Shown piece by piece: positions 44,201 to 52,833 of a stretch of 64,000 bases of DNA. The stretch is from Neorhizobium galegae (lineage in GTDB: Bacteria > Pseudomonadota > Alphaproteobacteria > Rhizobiales > Rhizobiaceae), in the NCBI RefSeq assembly GCF_017877135.1, contig NZ_JAGIPH010000002.1:62001-126000 (forward strand), given 5' to 3'. Within the stretch, counting starts at the first letter, position 1; each line of letters opens with the position of its first letter. The position numbers were made by a program, and so were the translations under genes. The notes beneath the pieces were generated by a model. That model saw nothing but the letters and a program-made list of their open reading frames with translations. It made no database searches and was not told the DNA's origin.

Positions 44201-45409
44201 ATGACGAAGACTGTTGCGCTCCACGCGGGTGGAGGGCGAGCGCTGGCGCTTGCCTTTCTGGCGGCGGTGATTGAAGGATTTGATCTGCAGGCGGCAGGTG
44301 TCGCTGTGCCGAAACTTGTACCGGCCTTCGGGCTGACGCCGCCGCAGATCGGGCTTTTCCTGTCGGCGGCAACCTTCGGGTTGATTTTCGGCGCGCTTTC
44401 CGGCGGCTGGATCGCCGACCGATGGGGCCGCCGGGCAGGGCTTTTTCTTTCCCTTCTGGTTTTCGGCATCTTTTCGGTCGCAACCATCTTTGCCACGAGC
44501 TTCGAGCAACTTCTGGTGCTGCGCATCCTGACCGGCGTCGGGCTCGGCGGCGCCTTTCCGAACCTCATCAACATTGCCGCCGAATCGGTGGAGCCCGGTC
44601 GTCGCGGTTGGGCCGTTTCCGTCATGTATGCCGGCGTGCCGCTTGGTGGCGCCATTGCCAGCGGAATTGCTGCTCTCGGTCTGCATGGCGGTGACTGGCA
44701 CATGATCTTCCTCGTCGGTGGGCTGATGCCGCTCATTCTTGCGCCCTTCGTCCAGCTTCTGCTGCCGCCGCTTGCCGTCGTGCGCCAGAAGGCGGCTGTC
44801 GCAACGGGGCGGCTTGCGAAACTGTTTGCGCCGGAAACGCTCGTCGCAACGCTTTTGCTCTGGCTTGCCTTCTTCCTCGGCCTGATGGTCGTCTACGTTC
44901 TCCTCAACTGGATGCCGCAGCTGCTGGTGGCGCGTGGTCTGGAAAAGAGCGAGGCGTCTCTGGTGCAGCTGCTGTTCAATGTCGGCGGCGTTTTCGGCAG
45001 CCTCATCGGCGGGCGCATCTTCGACAGCCCGCGGCCGGCAGTCCCTGTGCTGCTTGCCTTTGCGGCCTCTGCGGCAGCGCTCGTCATGCTCGGCGTTCTG
45101 CCGGCGGAGCTCGCTTTGATGCTGGTGGGGGGCGCGCTTGTCGGAGCCGCGATCCTGTGCATGCAGGCTATTCTCTATGCCACGGCACCGCAATGCTATC
45201 CCTTCGAAATCCGGGGAACCGGCGTCGGTCTGGCGGTTGCCGTGGGGCGCCTCGGCTCGATTGCGGGCCCGCTGTTTACCGGCTGGCTGGTGGCGGCCGG
45301 TGCAACGCCGTCCGGTGTCATGTTCGCGCTAGTGCCGCTCACCGTTCTCACGGGCGTCTTTACCGTCGGCCTCCTGTTCCGCCGCACGCGCCGCGAGGTC
45401 CCGGCCTGA
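44201..45409 (+). CDS. MFS transporter, aromatic acid:H+ symporter type
   Basis: A 402-residue major facilitator protein with twelve predicted helices. FLAAVIEGFDLQAAGVAVPK resembles the D-x-x-D/EGFD motif of the AAHS family (PcaK, BenK, MhpT), in which the membrane-embedded Asp is needed for proton coupling. GGWIADRWGRRAGLF is the MFS motif A (G-x-x-x-D-R-x-G-R-R). Likely substrates are benzoate- or hydroxyphenylpropionate-like acids. The start at 44201 is chosen over an ATG at 44180 because GGGAGAA precedes it. No aromatic catabolic genes adjoin it. Confidence 0.85.
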   Translation: MTKTVALHAGGGRALALAFLAAVIEGFDLQAAGVAVPKLVPAFGLTPPQIGLFLSAATFGLIFGALSGGWIADRWGRRAGLFLSLLVFGIFSVATIFATSFEQLLVLRILTGVGLGGAFPNLINIAAESVEPGRRGWAVSVMYAGVPLGGAIASGIAALGLHGGDWHMIFLVGGLMPLILAPFVQLLLPPLAVVRQKAAVATGRLAKLFAPETLVATLLLWLAFFLGLMVVYVLLNWMPQLLVARGLEKSEASLVQLLFNVGGVFGSLIGGRIFDSPRPAVPVLLAFAASAAALVMLGVLPAELALMLVGGALVGAAILCMQAILYATAPQCYPFEIRGTGVGLAVAVGRLGSIAGPLFTGWLVAAGATPSGVMFALVPLTVLTGVFTVGLLFRRTRREVPA

Positions 45410-45446
45410 GCGTTCGTCCGGCGGCAGCCGCAGCCGCTCGTCCTTC

Positions 45447-45482
45447 CGATCAGGCCCGCCAAGGATGTCGCGGGCCTGATCG
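45447..45482. terminator. Long hairpin between convergent MFS and response-regulator genes
   Basis: CGATCAGGCCCGC and GCGGGCCTGATCG form a perfect 13-bp stem with a 10-nt loop in the 90-nt gap between the stops at 45409 and 45500. There is no T-run. Its place suits a bidirectional barrier to read-through. Confidence 0.6.
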
Positions 45483-45499
45483 CACATAAGCGCGAGGCG

Positions 45500-46432
45500 T
45501 CAACCCTCGTGCAGCACATGGGCGGCCTTCACGGCGGCCGATGCGCGGTTTTCAACGCCGAGTTTGACGTAGATCTGCTCCAGGTGCTTGTTCACCGTGC
45601 GGGCCGAAAGCCCCAGGATATCGCCGATATCCTTGTTGGACTTGCCCTTGGCAATCCACAGCAGCACTTCGGATTCGCGGATCGTCAGGGGAAAATGTTC
45701 GCGAAGCGCTGCATCGCCCGCCCGATTGTTCTGGCCGGTCACGCGAAACAGGTATTCGTCGGCCCCGATGGCGCCAAGAAAGGCAAATTGGAGGCTTGCC
45801 TCGCCGGCCTGCGCAAAGGCAAACGAGGCGTCGCGGGAAAAGCCGGGCTTGTCGCGCCCGGCCATCCAGGCGGCGATCTGGGCAACAACCAGATCGAGCC
45901 CGTCATCGCTGCCGGTTGCCGCATTGATGAGCCGCGTCGCCTGCGGGGTGGACCAGTGCAACTGACCATTGCCTTTCACCGCCAGCAGATGGCGGCCGGC
46001 GGCATCGAGCGCCACGCGCGCGCTCTGGGCCGAGCGTGCATTGGAGAGATGCACCCTTATGCGCGCGCGCAGCTCATCGATATTGATCGGTTTGGTCAGG
46101 TAATCGACGCCGCCCGAATCGAGCGCATGCACCACATGTTCGGTCTCGGTCAGCCCCGTCATGAAGATGACCGGCACCTGCGAGACGGCGGGATTGGCCT
46201 TCAGGCGCCGGCATGTGGCAAAGCCATCCATTGCGGGCATCACCGCATCCAGCAGGATGAGGTCGGGCGTGATGCGCTCCACGATGTTGAGCGCCGACTG
46301 GCCGGACGTCGCAATCAGCACGGAAAAGCCGGATTGTTCGAGCGCTTCGGTCAGAAATCCCAGCGCTTCCGGGCTGTCGTCCACCAGAAGCACGATGTCG
46401 CGGGGCATCTGGTCGCGGGCTATGTCAGGCAT
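45500..46432 (-). CDS. REC-LuxR response regulator partnered with transporter-like kinase
   Basis: A 310-residue response regulator starting at 46432, overlapping the kinase gene by 8 nt. The receiver domain (~12-130) has VDDS, phosphoacceptor Asp62 (ILLDAVMPAMDG), Thr in IFMTGLTE and Lys in DYLTKPIN. A middle region (~150-230) has no clear family. The C-terminus is a LuxR/NarL-type helix-turn-helix: LTIRESEVLLWIAKGKSNKD, then LGLSARTVNKHLEQIYVKLG. Translational coupling makes it the likely output of the hybrid kinase. Target promoters are unknown. Confidence 0.88.
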   Translation of the reverse strand: MPDIARDQMPRDIVLLVDDSPEALGFLTEALEQSGFSVLIATSGQSALNIVERITPDLILLDAVMPAMDGFATCRRLKANPAVSQVPVIFMTGLTETEHVVHALDSGGVDYLTKPINIDELRARIRVHLSNARSAQSARVALDAAGRHLLAVKGNGQLHWSTPQATRLINAATGSDDGLDLVVAQIAAWMAGRDKPGFSRDASFAFAQAGEASLQFAFLGAIGADEYLFRVTGQNNRAGDAALREHFPLTIRESEVLLWIAKGKSNKDIGDILGLSARTVNKHLEQIYVKLGVENRASAAVKAAHVLHEG

Positions 46433-49400
46433 CGTCGGCGACCCTTTCCTCGCGGAACCGATTGAGGAAGGCAAGATACCCAGCCAGATCGAAGGCCTGG
46501 ATATAGGCCCCGGCGGCGGTGGTAAAGGGGGCGTTTTCCGCCAGCCGGTCGAGTTCGGTCAGTTTCGCCTCGATACCGCGGATATAGCCGATTTCGCCGA
46601 GCTGGATCAGGTCCTGCAGATGGGCAGGGCCGGGGCTTTTCAGAACCGGCGCCACCGGCACAGGCTCCGGCGGCCGGTCACCCTCGTAGATCCAGGTGAG
46701 GCCCAGATGCAGGGCGAGCTTGTCGGAGAGCTGGCGGATATCGACGGGCTTCGCGATCATGTCGCTGTGGCCGTCGCCGTCGCGCAGCGTGCTCGCACCA
46801 TCGCCGATATTGGCCGACAGCATCAGGATCGGCGCCGTCTGGCCGCTTTCGCGCAAGCGCTCCACCAGCTGCCAGCCGTTCATGCCCGGCATCAGGATAT
46901 CGACAAGGAAAAGATCCGGCTTCACGCCTTCGATCAGTGTCAGGCATTCGGTGGCGCCATTGGCCGTCAGCACGACGAAATCCAGCGGGGAGAGCACTTC
47001 GCGCATCAGGTCGCGGTGGTCCTCATTGTCGTCCACCACCACCAGCGTGCGGCGCGGGCCGCTATAGGAGACGATCTTCTTTTCCGGCGCCGGCATGGTG
47101 CTCGGCCTGTCGATGGCCGACAGCATCAGGCGCACGCGGAATGTCGATCCCTTGCCTTTCTCGCTTTTCACCGAAATCTCGCCGCCGAGCGTATTGGTCA
47201 GCAATTGCGTGATGGTGAGCCCAAGCCCAAGTCCCGGCATGGGGCGAATATTATCCGCTTCTCCGCGCTGAAACGGCTCGTAGATGCGCGGCAGGTCCTT
47301 TTCCGCGATGCCGCGGCCGGTATCGCTGACGGTGAAGGTGGCGACCTGGCTGCGATAGGCGACGTCGAAGGTGACGGTGCCCTGGTCGGTAAACTTGATG
47401 GCGTTGGAGAGGAGATTGACGAGGATCTGGCGCAGGCGCTTTTCGTCGCTTCGCACGTAATGGGGCAGGCCGCGGGCCCGCTCGTGCAGGAATGTCAGGC
47501 CCTTGGCCTGCGCCTGCGGGCGAAACATTTCCACGATCTGGTCCAGAAAATCCTGGATGTTGATCTCGTTCGAATAGACCTGCAACCGGCCGGCCTCGAT
47601 CTTGGAAATATCCAGCAGCCCGTCGATGAGGCCGGAGAGGTGATCGGCCGAGCGTTTGATCACCTTGATGGCGGATTGGCGCGGGGCAGGGATGCTCTCG
47701 TCGCGCTCGAGGATCTGCGCATAACCCATGACGGCGTTGAGCGGCGTGCGCAGCTCGTGGCTGAGGCCGACGACATAGCGGCTTTTGGCGCGGTTGGCGG
47801 CTTCTGCCGTTTCCTTCGCCTTCTGCAGGGCGGCATCGGTTTTCTTGTGGGCGGCGATTTCCTTCAACAGTAGCGTGTTCTGGCGCGAGGATTCTTCTTC
47901 CGCCACCACCCGGCTGTCATGGGCCAGCACATAAAACCACGAGACGATGCCGGCGATGATGGCAAAAACGAAAAAGACGATGAGGATGGTGCCATAGACC
48001 ACCTCGGCATTGGCCGGCGTCGCCTCGCTCACCTGATAGGAGATCATCGCCATGATGGCGCCGATCAGCGAAATCGAGAGGATGGCGGTCATGGCGTAGC
48101 GGCCAAGCCGCGTCATCAGCCTCTCGACGATCTGGTCGGAGAGGAAGGAGCGCGCGACGCTGCCGATCTGCGCCTTCATCTGGGCTTTCGGCTTGCACAT
48201 ATCGTGGCAGCGGCTGTCGAGCGAACAGCAGAGCGAACAGATCGGCGCCGCATAGGCGGGACACCAGGCCATGTCCTCCGGCTCGAACGGATGTTCGCAG
48301 ATCGAGCAGGTGATGGCGGTGAGGTTCTTCCAGGCATGGCGGGGCTTGCGGGCGAGATAGAAACGTCCGCGCGTGCCCCAGGCAATCAGTGGCGAAAGCA
48401 GGAAGGCGGACAAGGTGAGGAAGGTGGACAGCGAGGCGGCGAGCGGCCCGAAGGCGCCGAAATGCGCCGAAAGGGCAATCGCGGTTGAGCCCAGCATGGC
48501 GCCGAGCCCGACCGGATTCAGGTCATAGAGATGCGCCCGCTTGAATTCGATGCCGGGGGGCGACAGGCCGAGCGGCTTGTTGACGAAGAGATCGGCGGAA
48601 ATCGTGCAGAGCCAGGCCATGGCGATGATCGAGAAAATCCCGAGCGTCGCCTCCAGAAGCCGGTAGATGCCAAGCTCCATCAGCAGGAGCGCGATCGCCA
48701 CGTTGAAGATCAGCCAGACGACACGGCCGGGATGGCTGTGGGTGAGGCGGGAAAAGAAGTTCGACCAGGCAAGCGAGCCCGCATAGGCGTTCATCACGTT
48801 TATCTTCAGCTGCGACACCACCACGAAGGCGGCCATCAGGAGAAGGGCGGCCGTCTCGTTGGGGATCATGTAACCGAAGGCGGTCAGATACATGTGGGCT
48901 GGATCGCCGGATTCGCGCACGGGCACGCCGGTGGAAAGGGTGAGGACCGCCAGAAACGAGCCGGCCAGAAGCTTTGGCACGCCCACCACCACCCAGCCGG
49001 GGCCGGCCAGAAAGATCGCCAGCCGGTGGCGCCATTTCTGCTGGCCCTCCGCCGGCAGGAAGCGCAGGAAATCCACCTGCTCGCCGATCTGCGGCATCAG
49101 CGCCAGGATCACGGCGGAGGCGGCGCCAAATTCCAAGAGGTTGAACGGGGCGGTCCCCCCCACCTGCGCATTCGAATGATTGATGCCGGCAAAGGCGCGC
49201 CACAGATCGAACTTCTGCCAATCCATGAACGCGATGAAGATGAAGGGCAGGATGTTGAGCACGATCCAGAACGGCTGGGTGATCAGCTGGAAGCGCGAGA
49301 TCAGCTGCACGCCGTAGATGACGAGCGGGATCACCACGGCCGCGCTGATGATATAGCCGATGGCCGGCGGTATGCCGAGGGCGAGCTCAAGCGCCCCTGT

Positions 49401-49811
49401 CATGATCGAGGCCTCGATGGCAAACAGCATGAAGGTAAAGCTCGCATAGATCAGCGAGGTGATGGTGGAGCCGATATAGCCAAAGCTTGCGCCGCGCGTC
49501 AGAAGATCGATATCGACGCCGTGGCGGATGGCATAGCGGCTGATCGGCAGGCCGACCACCAGCATGACGACGGCGGCCACCAGAATGGCGAAGAAGGCAT
49601 TGGTCGTGCCGTAGGAAAGCGTGATCGCGCCGCCGATCGCCTCCAGCGCCAGGAAGGAAATCGCGCCGATCGCGGTCTGGGCAATGCGGGTGGAGGAGAA
49701 GCGCCGTGCGCCCTTGGCGGTGAAGCGAAGCGCATAATCTTCCAGCGTCTGGTCGGCGACCCAGCGGTTATAATCGCGCCGGACGGGGATGATGCGTTGC
49801 CGCGCTGTCAT
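46425..49811 (-). CDS. Hybrid histidine kinase with NCS1-transporter-like sensor and Cys cluster
   Basis: A 1128-residue fusion. Residues ~40-490 resemble an NCS1 purine/cytosine permease with about twelve helices (ISRYAIRHGVDIDLLTRGAS, GSTITSLIYASFTFMLFAIE). Residues 502-539 hold eight Cys in a C-x2-C-x11-C-x7-C-x2-CC-x5-C-x3-C pattern. Two more membrane helices (~564-584, ~597-623) and a linker lead to HisKA with His685 (SHELRTPLN), an HATPase with DTGRGI and GLGLGLTI, and a receiver with Asp971 (FLVDILMPGMNGW). The last ~75 residues form a helical domain without a clear phosphotransfer His. It probably senses or transports a nucleobase-like or nitrogen compound. The output regulator gene overlaps its 3' end. 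Confidence 0.88.
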   Translation of the reverse strand: MTARQRIIPVRRDYNRWVADQTLEDYALRFTAKGARRFSSTRIAQTAIGAISFLALEAIGGAITLSYGTTNAFFAILVAAVVMLVVGLPISRYAIRHGVDIDLLTRGASFGYIGSTITSLIYASFTFMLFAIEASIMTGALELALGIPPAIGYIISAAVVIPLVIYGVQLISRFQLITQPFWIVLNILPFIFIAFMDWQKFDLWRAFAGINHSNAQVGGTAPFNLLEFGAASAVILALMPQIGEQVDFLRFLPAEGQQKWRHRLAIFLAGPGWVVVGVPKLLAGSFLAVLTLSTGVPVRESGDPAHMYLTAFGYMIPNETAALLLMAAFVVVSQLKINVMNAYAGSLAWSNFFSRLTHSHPGRVVWLIFNVAIALLLMELGIYRLLEATLGIFSIIAMAWLCTISADLFVNKPLGLSPPGIEFKRAHLYDLNPVGLGAMLGSTAIALSAHFGAFGPLAASLSTFLTLSAFLLSPLIAWGTRGRFYLARKPRHAWKNLTAITCSICEHPFEPEDMAWCPAYAAPICSLCCSLDSRCHDMCKPKAQMKAQIGSVARSFLSDQIVERLMTRLGRYAMTAILSISLIGAIMAMISYQVSEATPANAEVVYGTILIVFFVFAIIAGIVSWFYVLAHDSRVVAEEESSRQNTLLLKEIAAHKKTDAALQKAKETAEAANRAKSRYVVGLSHELRTPLNAVMGYAQILERDESIPAPRQSAIKVIKRSADHLSGLIDGLLDISKIEAGRLQVYSNEINIQDFLDQIVEMFRPQAQAKGLTFLHERARGLPHYVRSDEKRLRQILVNLLSNAIKFTDQGTVTFDVAYRSQVATFTVSDTGRGIAEKDLPRIYEPFQRGEADNIRPMPGLGLGLTITQLLTNTLGGEISVKSEKGKGSTFRVRLMLSAIDRPSTMPAPEKKIVSYSGPRRTLVVVDDNEDHRDLMREVLSPLDFVVLTANGATECLTLIEGVKPDLFLVDILMPGMNGWQLVERLRESGQTAPILMLSANIGDGASTLRDGDGHSDMIAKPVDIRQLSDKLALHLGLTWIYEGDRPPEPVPVAPVLKSPGPAHLQDLIQLGEIGYIRGIEAKLTELDRLAENAPFTTAAGAYIQAFDLAGYLAFLNRFREERVADDA

Positions 49812-50027
49812 GCGTGTTCTGGCGTCCTTTTGGGCATGATGAGGGTTTAGGCACTGTCACGGGTTCGCAGGCCTTTTGCAAGCCCGTTTCAACTGCCACA
49901 AGTCCGCCACAGTCCTTGTCACGGATGGTTTGCGCACCAAATGCACGTGCGTTCCCGATGCCCTGCAGGGTGAGGTCCTCAAACACCCGGCAGGTCCCGC
50001 AACCTTGTTCGAAGACGGTCATCCCTC

Positions 50028-50849
50028 ATGACAGTTCTGCCCAATTCCGCCGCCCCGCATGCCCAGCAGAGTTTTGGAACCAAGGGCCTCCAGCCGATGG
50101 ATCGCCCCAGCCGCATCACGCGCTTCTTCATGGGCATCGTCGCCTTTGCCGAGCGGCTGAACCTGAAATATGCAAAGCTCGGCAATCCGCCGGTCTACGA
50201 CACCGCGACCTTTCCCTGGGCGCTGGAGATCGAGAAGGCGGCACCGGCCATCCGCGCCGAGCTGGACCGGATCCTGACGCGGCAGGATGAGCTTCCGTCT
50301 TTCCAGGATATTTCCGCCGACGTGAAGACGATTTCCACCGACAACCGCTGGAAGACGTTTTTCCTGCTGGGCTTTGGCGTGCGCTCCGACCAGAACATCG
50401 CTGCTTGCCCGAACACCTGGGCGGCCATGCAAAAAATCCCCGGCCTCACCACGGTGATGTTCTCGATCTTCGAGCCGGGAAAACACCTACCGGCCCATCG
50501 CGGCCCTTATAACGGCGTGCTGCGCCTGCATCTCGGCCTCATCGTGCCCGAACCGCGCGATAAGCTTGCAATCCGCGTCGCAGACCAGATCTGCCACTGG
50601 CAGGAGGGCAAGGTGCTGATTTTCGACGATGCCTATGAACACGAGGCCTGGAACCACACGGATCAGACCCGCGTGGTTCTCTTCGTGGACTTTGTCAAAC
50701 CGCTGAAATTCCCCGCCCGCCTCGTCAACTGGCTGCTGATGAATCTCGCCGTCTTCACCCCGTTCATCCGGGAGGGGCTGGATAACCACAAGGAGTGGGA
50801 GCGCAAGTTTTACGCCGAGGCGGAGAAGCTGAGAAACCGGCCGACCTGA
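50028..50849 (+). CDS. Aspartyl/asparaginyl beta-hydroxylase-like dioxygenase (LpxO type)
   Basis: A 273-residue Fe(II)/2-oxoglutarate dioxygenase of the Asp_Arg_Hydrox family. Metal-binding residues appear as His157 in LPAHRGPYNGVLRLHLGL and His205 in DDAYEHEAWNHTDQTRVVL, shown as DDAYEHEAWNHTDQ. The following Arg in TRVVLFVDF fits the 2-oxoglutarate site. A hydrophobic N-terminal stretch (FFMGIVAFAERL) may tether it to the membrane, as in LpxO, which hydroxylates lipid A acyl chains. Start at 50028; an ATG at 50097 is an alternative. It is divergent from the kinase gene. Whether the substrate is lipid A or a protein is open. Confidence 0.8.
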   Translation: MTVLPNSAAPHAQQSFGTKGLQPMDRPSRITRFFMGIVAFAERLNLKYAKLGNPPVYDTATFPWALEIEKAAPAIRAELDRILTRQDELPSFQDISADVKTISTDNRWKTFFLLGFGVRSDQNIAACPNTWAAMQKIPGLTTVMFSIFEPGKHLPAHRGPYNGVLRLHLGLIVPEPRDKLAIRVADQICHWQEGKVLIFDDAYEHEAWNHTDQTRVVLFVDFVKPLKFPARLVNWLLMNLAVFTPFIREGLDNHKEWERKFYAEAEKLRNRPT

Positions 50850-50944
50850 GGACCGAGCAACGGCGGCATGACCAGCGCTGTCCCTGATCGCAGGTCTGGC
50901 GCATCTTATTCCGGGCACCGGTTAGGAACCATCGGTTCCGGCCG

Positions 50945-51541
50945 CTATTGGAGAAGCGGCCAGAGGGTCGCAACGAGCAGCACACCCATGGCAATGTTGA
51001 ACCATTTAACTCGTGACGGTTGCGTGAGGAACTGGCGCAGCACCACCCCGAAGCCTGCCCAGACCGCGACGCTCGGCAGGTTCACAATGGAGATCACCAC
51101 CGTGATCAGCAAGATCGATGCAAATGGATTGTCCGCCCTGGAATAAGCCGCCATGGCGGTCATCGCCGCAATCCAGGCCTTCGGGTTAACCCATTGGAAC
51201 GCAGCGGATTCCAGCAAGGTTAGCGGTCGCGCAGCATCTGTCTGGCCGTCCGGGACCGCGCGGGACGTGCCGATCCGCCAGGCAAGATAGAGGAGATAGC
51301 CGCCGCCAGCGATCTTCAGCGCCAGGCCAATCGGCGGCCAGGCGGTGATCAGGGCGCCGAGCCCGAAACCCACGGCCAGAAGCACGGTGGAGAAGCCGGC
51401 GGTGATACCGAGGATCTGCGGCACCGTGCGCCAGAAGCCGAAATTGGTGCCCGAGGCTAGCAGCATGAAATTGCTGGGCCCGGGCGACACCGAGCCGACG
51501 AAGGCAAAAAGAGCGACCGCAAATACAGTTTCGTATGGCAT
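50945..51541 (-). CDS. LysE/RhtB-family amino acid exporter
   Basis: A 198-residue inner-membrane protein with six predicted helices. The family motif SVSPGPSNFMLLASGTNFGF lies near the N-terminus and AFQWVNPKAWIAAMTAMAAY in the middle. LysE/RhtB proteins export amino acids such as lysine, threonine or homoserine lactone; substrate cannot be told. The ATG at 51541 gives the normal family length; the open frame 15 codons upstream lacks a family match. It is divergent from a GlxA-type regulator, which may control it. Confidence 0.87.
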   Translation of the reverse strand: MPYETVFAVALFAFVGSVSPGPSNFMLLASGTNFGFWRTVPQILGITAGFSTVLLAVGFGLGALITAWPPIGLALKIAGGGYLLYLAWRIGTSRAVPDGQTDAARPLTLLESAAFQWVNPKAWIAAMTAMAAYSRADNPFASILLITVVISIVNLPSVAVWAGFGVVLRQFLTQPSRVKWFNIAMGVLLVATLWPLLQ

Positions 51542-51856
51542 GAGTTGGCACTCCCTGCGGGGATGCGCTCTCCCGGCGGCGTTCAAGATTGGGGTTCTAC
51601 AGGAATCAAAACAGCGAGCAGCACCACGCGGCCTTCAGAGATCGCGCCTGGGGTCAGACGAGCGGCCTGGGCAGGCGACGCATCGTGATGTCTCGATGGC
51701 TGCTGGTCTGGCAAAGCCCGCGGCCTTCGTCATGGCTGTTCGCCGATCGTCGTGACCTCATGGCCATGCGCATTCCTGTTGTCATGCGGCCCATGATGGT
51801 GGAGGTTGTTGGGGTCTGCTATTGTCAATATTGACAGTCTCGATAGGAATATTGCC
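51542..51856. promoter_or_regulatory. Divergent control region of lysE-like and glxA-like genes with palindrome
   Basis: This 315-nt gene-free region contains a perfect 14-bp palindrome, TGTCAATATTGACA, at 51823-51836, ending 20 nt before the regulator's start. Its position over the expected promoter of the regulator suits autorepression. AraC-type proteins usually bind direct repeats, so another dimeric repressor may be the ligand. I see no coding frame I trust in the remainder. Confidence 0.5.
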
Positions 51857-52819
51857 ATGAAAGTGCAGGTGCTGGCCCTTGATGGCGTCTTCGACACCGG
51901 TCTCTCGTCCATCCTCGATGTCCTCACCACCGCCAATGAACTTGCCATGATGCTCGCGCTCGACGTGCCGCCTTTCGAGGTCTCGGTCGTCGGTATGCGA
52001 CGCGAGGTAAAAACGGCGCAAGGGTTTGGCGTTCCGGTCTCGGCCATGCCGGCTCCGGCGGGAGGCGACTGGCTTGTGGTTCCGGCGATTGGCTACAAGA
52101 TGCCGGACCTGCTTGTGCCGGCGCTGGCCCGGCCGGATGTCCAGGATGCCGCAGCCGCGTTGCGGGAGGCGAGGGCCGGCGGCATTCATCTTGCCGCCGC
52201 CTGTATCGGAACCTTCGTGCTTGCTGAAACCGGTCTCCTCGACGGGGAAAGGGCAACGACCACGTGGTGGCTTGCGCCGCTCTTTCGCCAGCGTTATCCG
52301 ACGGTTCGGCTGGAAGATGGGCGTATGGTGGTGAAGTCTGGTGCGCTGGTCACGGCCGGCGCGGCCCTTGGCCATGTGGACATGGCACTCTGGCTGGTGC
52401 GCCGGGCAAGCCCGGAACTGGCAAACCTCGTGGCACGCTATCTCATCGTCGATAGCCGACCGGCGCAATCCGCTTATGTCATAATGGATCATCTGGCCCA
52501 TGCCGATCCTGTGGTCGAGAAGTTCGAGCGCTGGGCGCGGGCACGGTTGTCCGAAGGCTTTTCGCTCGACGATGCGGCCGATGCCGTGGGCGCCAGCAAA
52601 CGCACACTGGCACGCCGCCTGCAGCAGGTGCTTGGCAAGACGCCGCTGTCCTACTTTCAGGATCTGCGCGTCGAGCGTGCCGTGCATCTGCTGAAGACCA
52701 GCGACAAAAGCCCGGATGAGATCGCCGGCATGGTGGGCTATGCCGATGGCGTGACATTGCGGACCCTGCTGCGCCGCAGGCTCGGCCGCGGCGTGCGGGA
52801 GGTGCGGGCGCTCGGCTGA
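51857..52819 (+). CDS. GlxA-type AraC-family transcriptional regulator
   Basis: A 320-residue regulator with an N-terminal DJ-1/PfpI-like amidotransferase domain (~1-190; LAAACIGTFVLAETGLLDG holds the Cys of the nucleophile elbow) and a C-terminal AraC helix-turn-helix pair (~225-318; SLDDAADAVGASKRTLARRL and SPDEIAGMVGYADGVTLRTL). Such GlxA-like proteins often regulate amino acid or amine metabolism. The ATG at 51857 after AGGAATATTGCC is chosen over an upstream TTG. It is divergent from the LysE exporter and convergent with the GH13 gene 14 nt away. Confidence 0.87.
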   Translation: MKVQVLALDGVFDTGLSSILDVLTTANELAMMLALDVPPFEVSVVGMRREVKTAQGFGVPVSAMPAPAGGDWLVVPAIGYKMPDLLVPALARPDVQDAAAALREARAGGIHLAAACIGTFVLAETGLLDGERATTTWWLAPLFRQRYPTVRLEDGRMVVKSGALVTAGAALGHVDMALWLVRRASPELANLVARYLIVDSRPAQSAYVIMDHLAHADPVVEKFERWARARLSEGFSLDDAADAVGASKRTLARRLQQVLGKTPLSYFQDLRVERAVHLLKTSDKSPDEIAGMVGYADGVTLRTLLRRRLGRGVREVRALG

Positions 52820-52833
52820 CCTGAGCCCTGAAC

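Noticed and set aside
46161..47873. 570-codon plus-strand open frame opposite the hybrid kinase
   Set aside because: It is antisense to HisKA, HATPase and receiver motifs that are clearly real, and its translation shows no domain.
51589..51834. 81-codon plus-strand frame between the LysE and GlxA-type genes
   Set aside because: It has no ribosome-binding site or family signal and overlaps the probable promoter and palindrome of the regulator.
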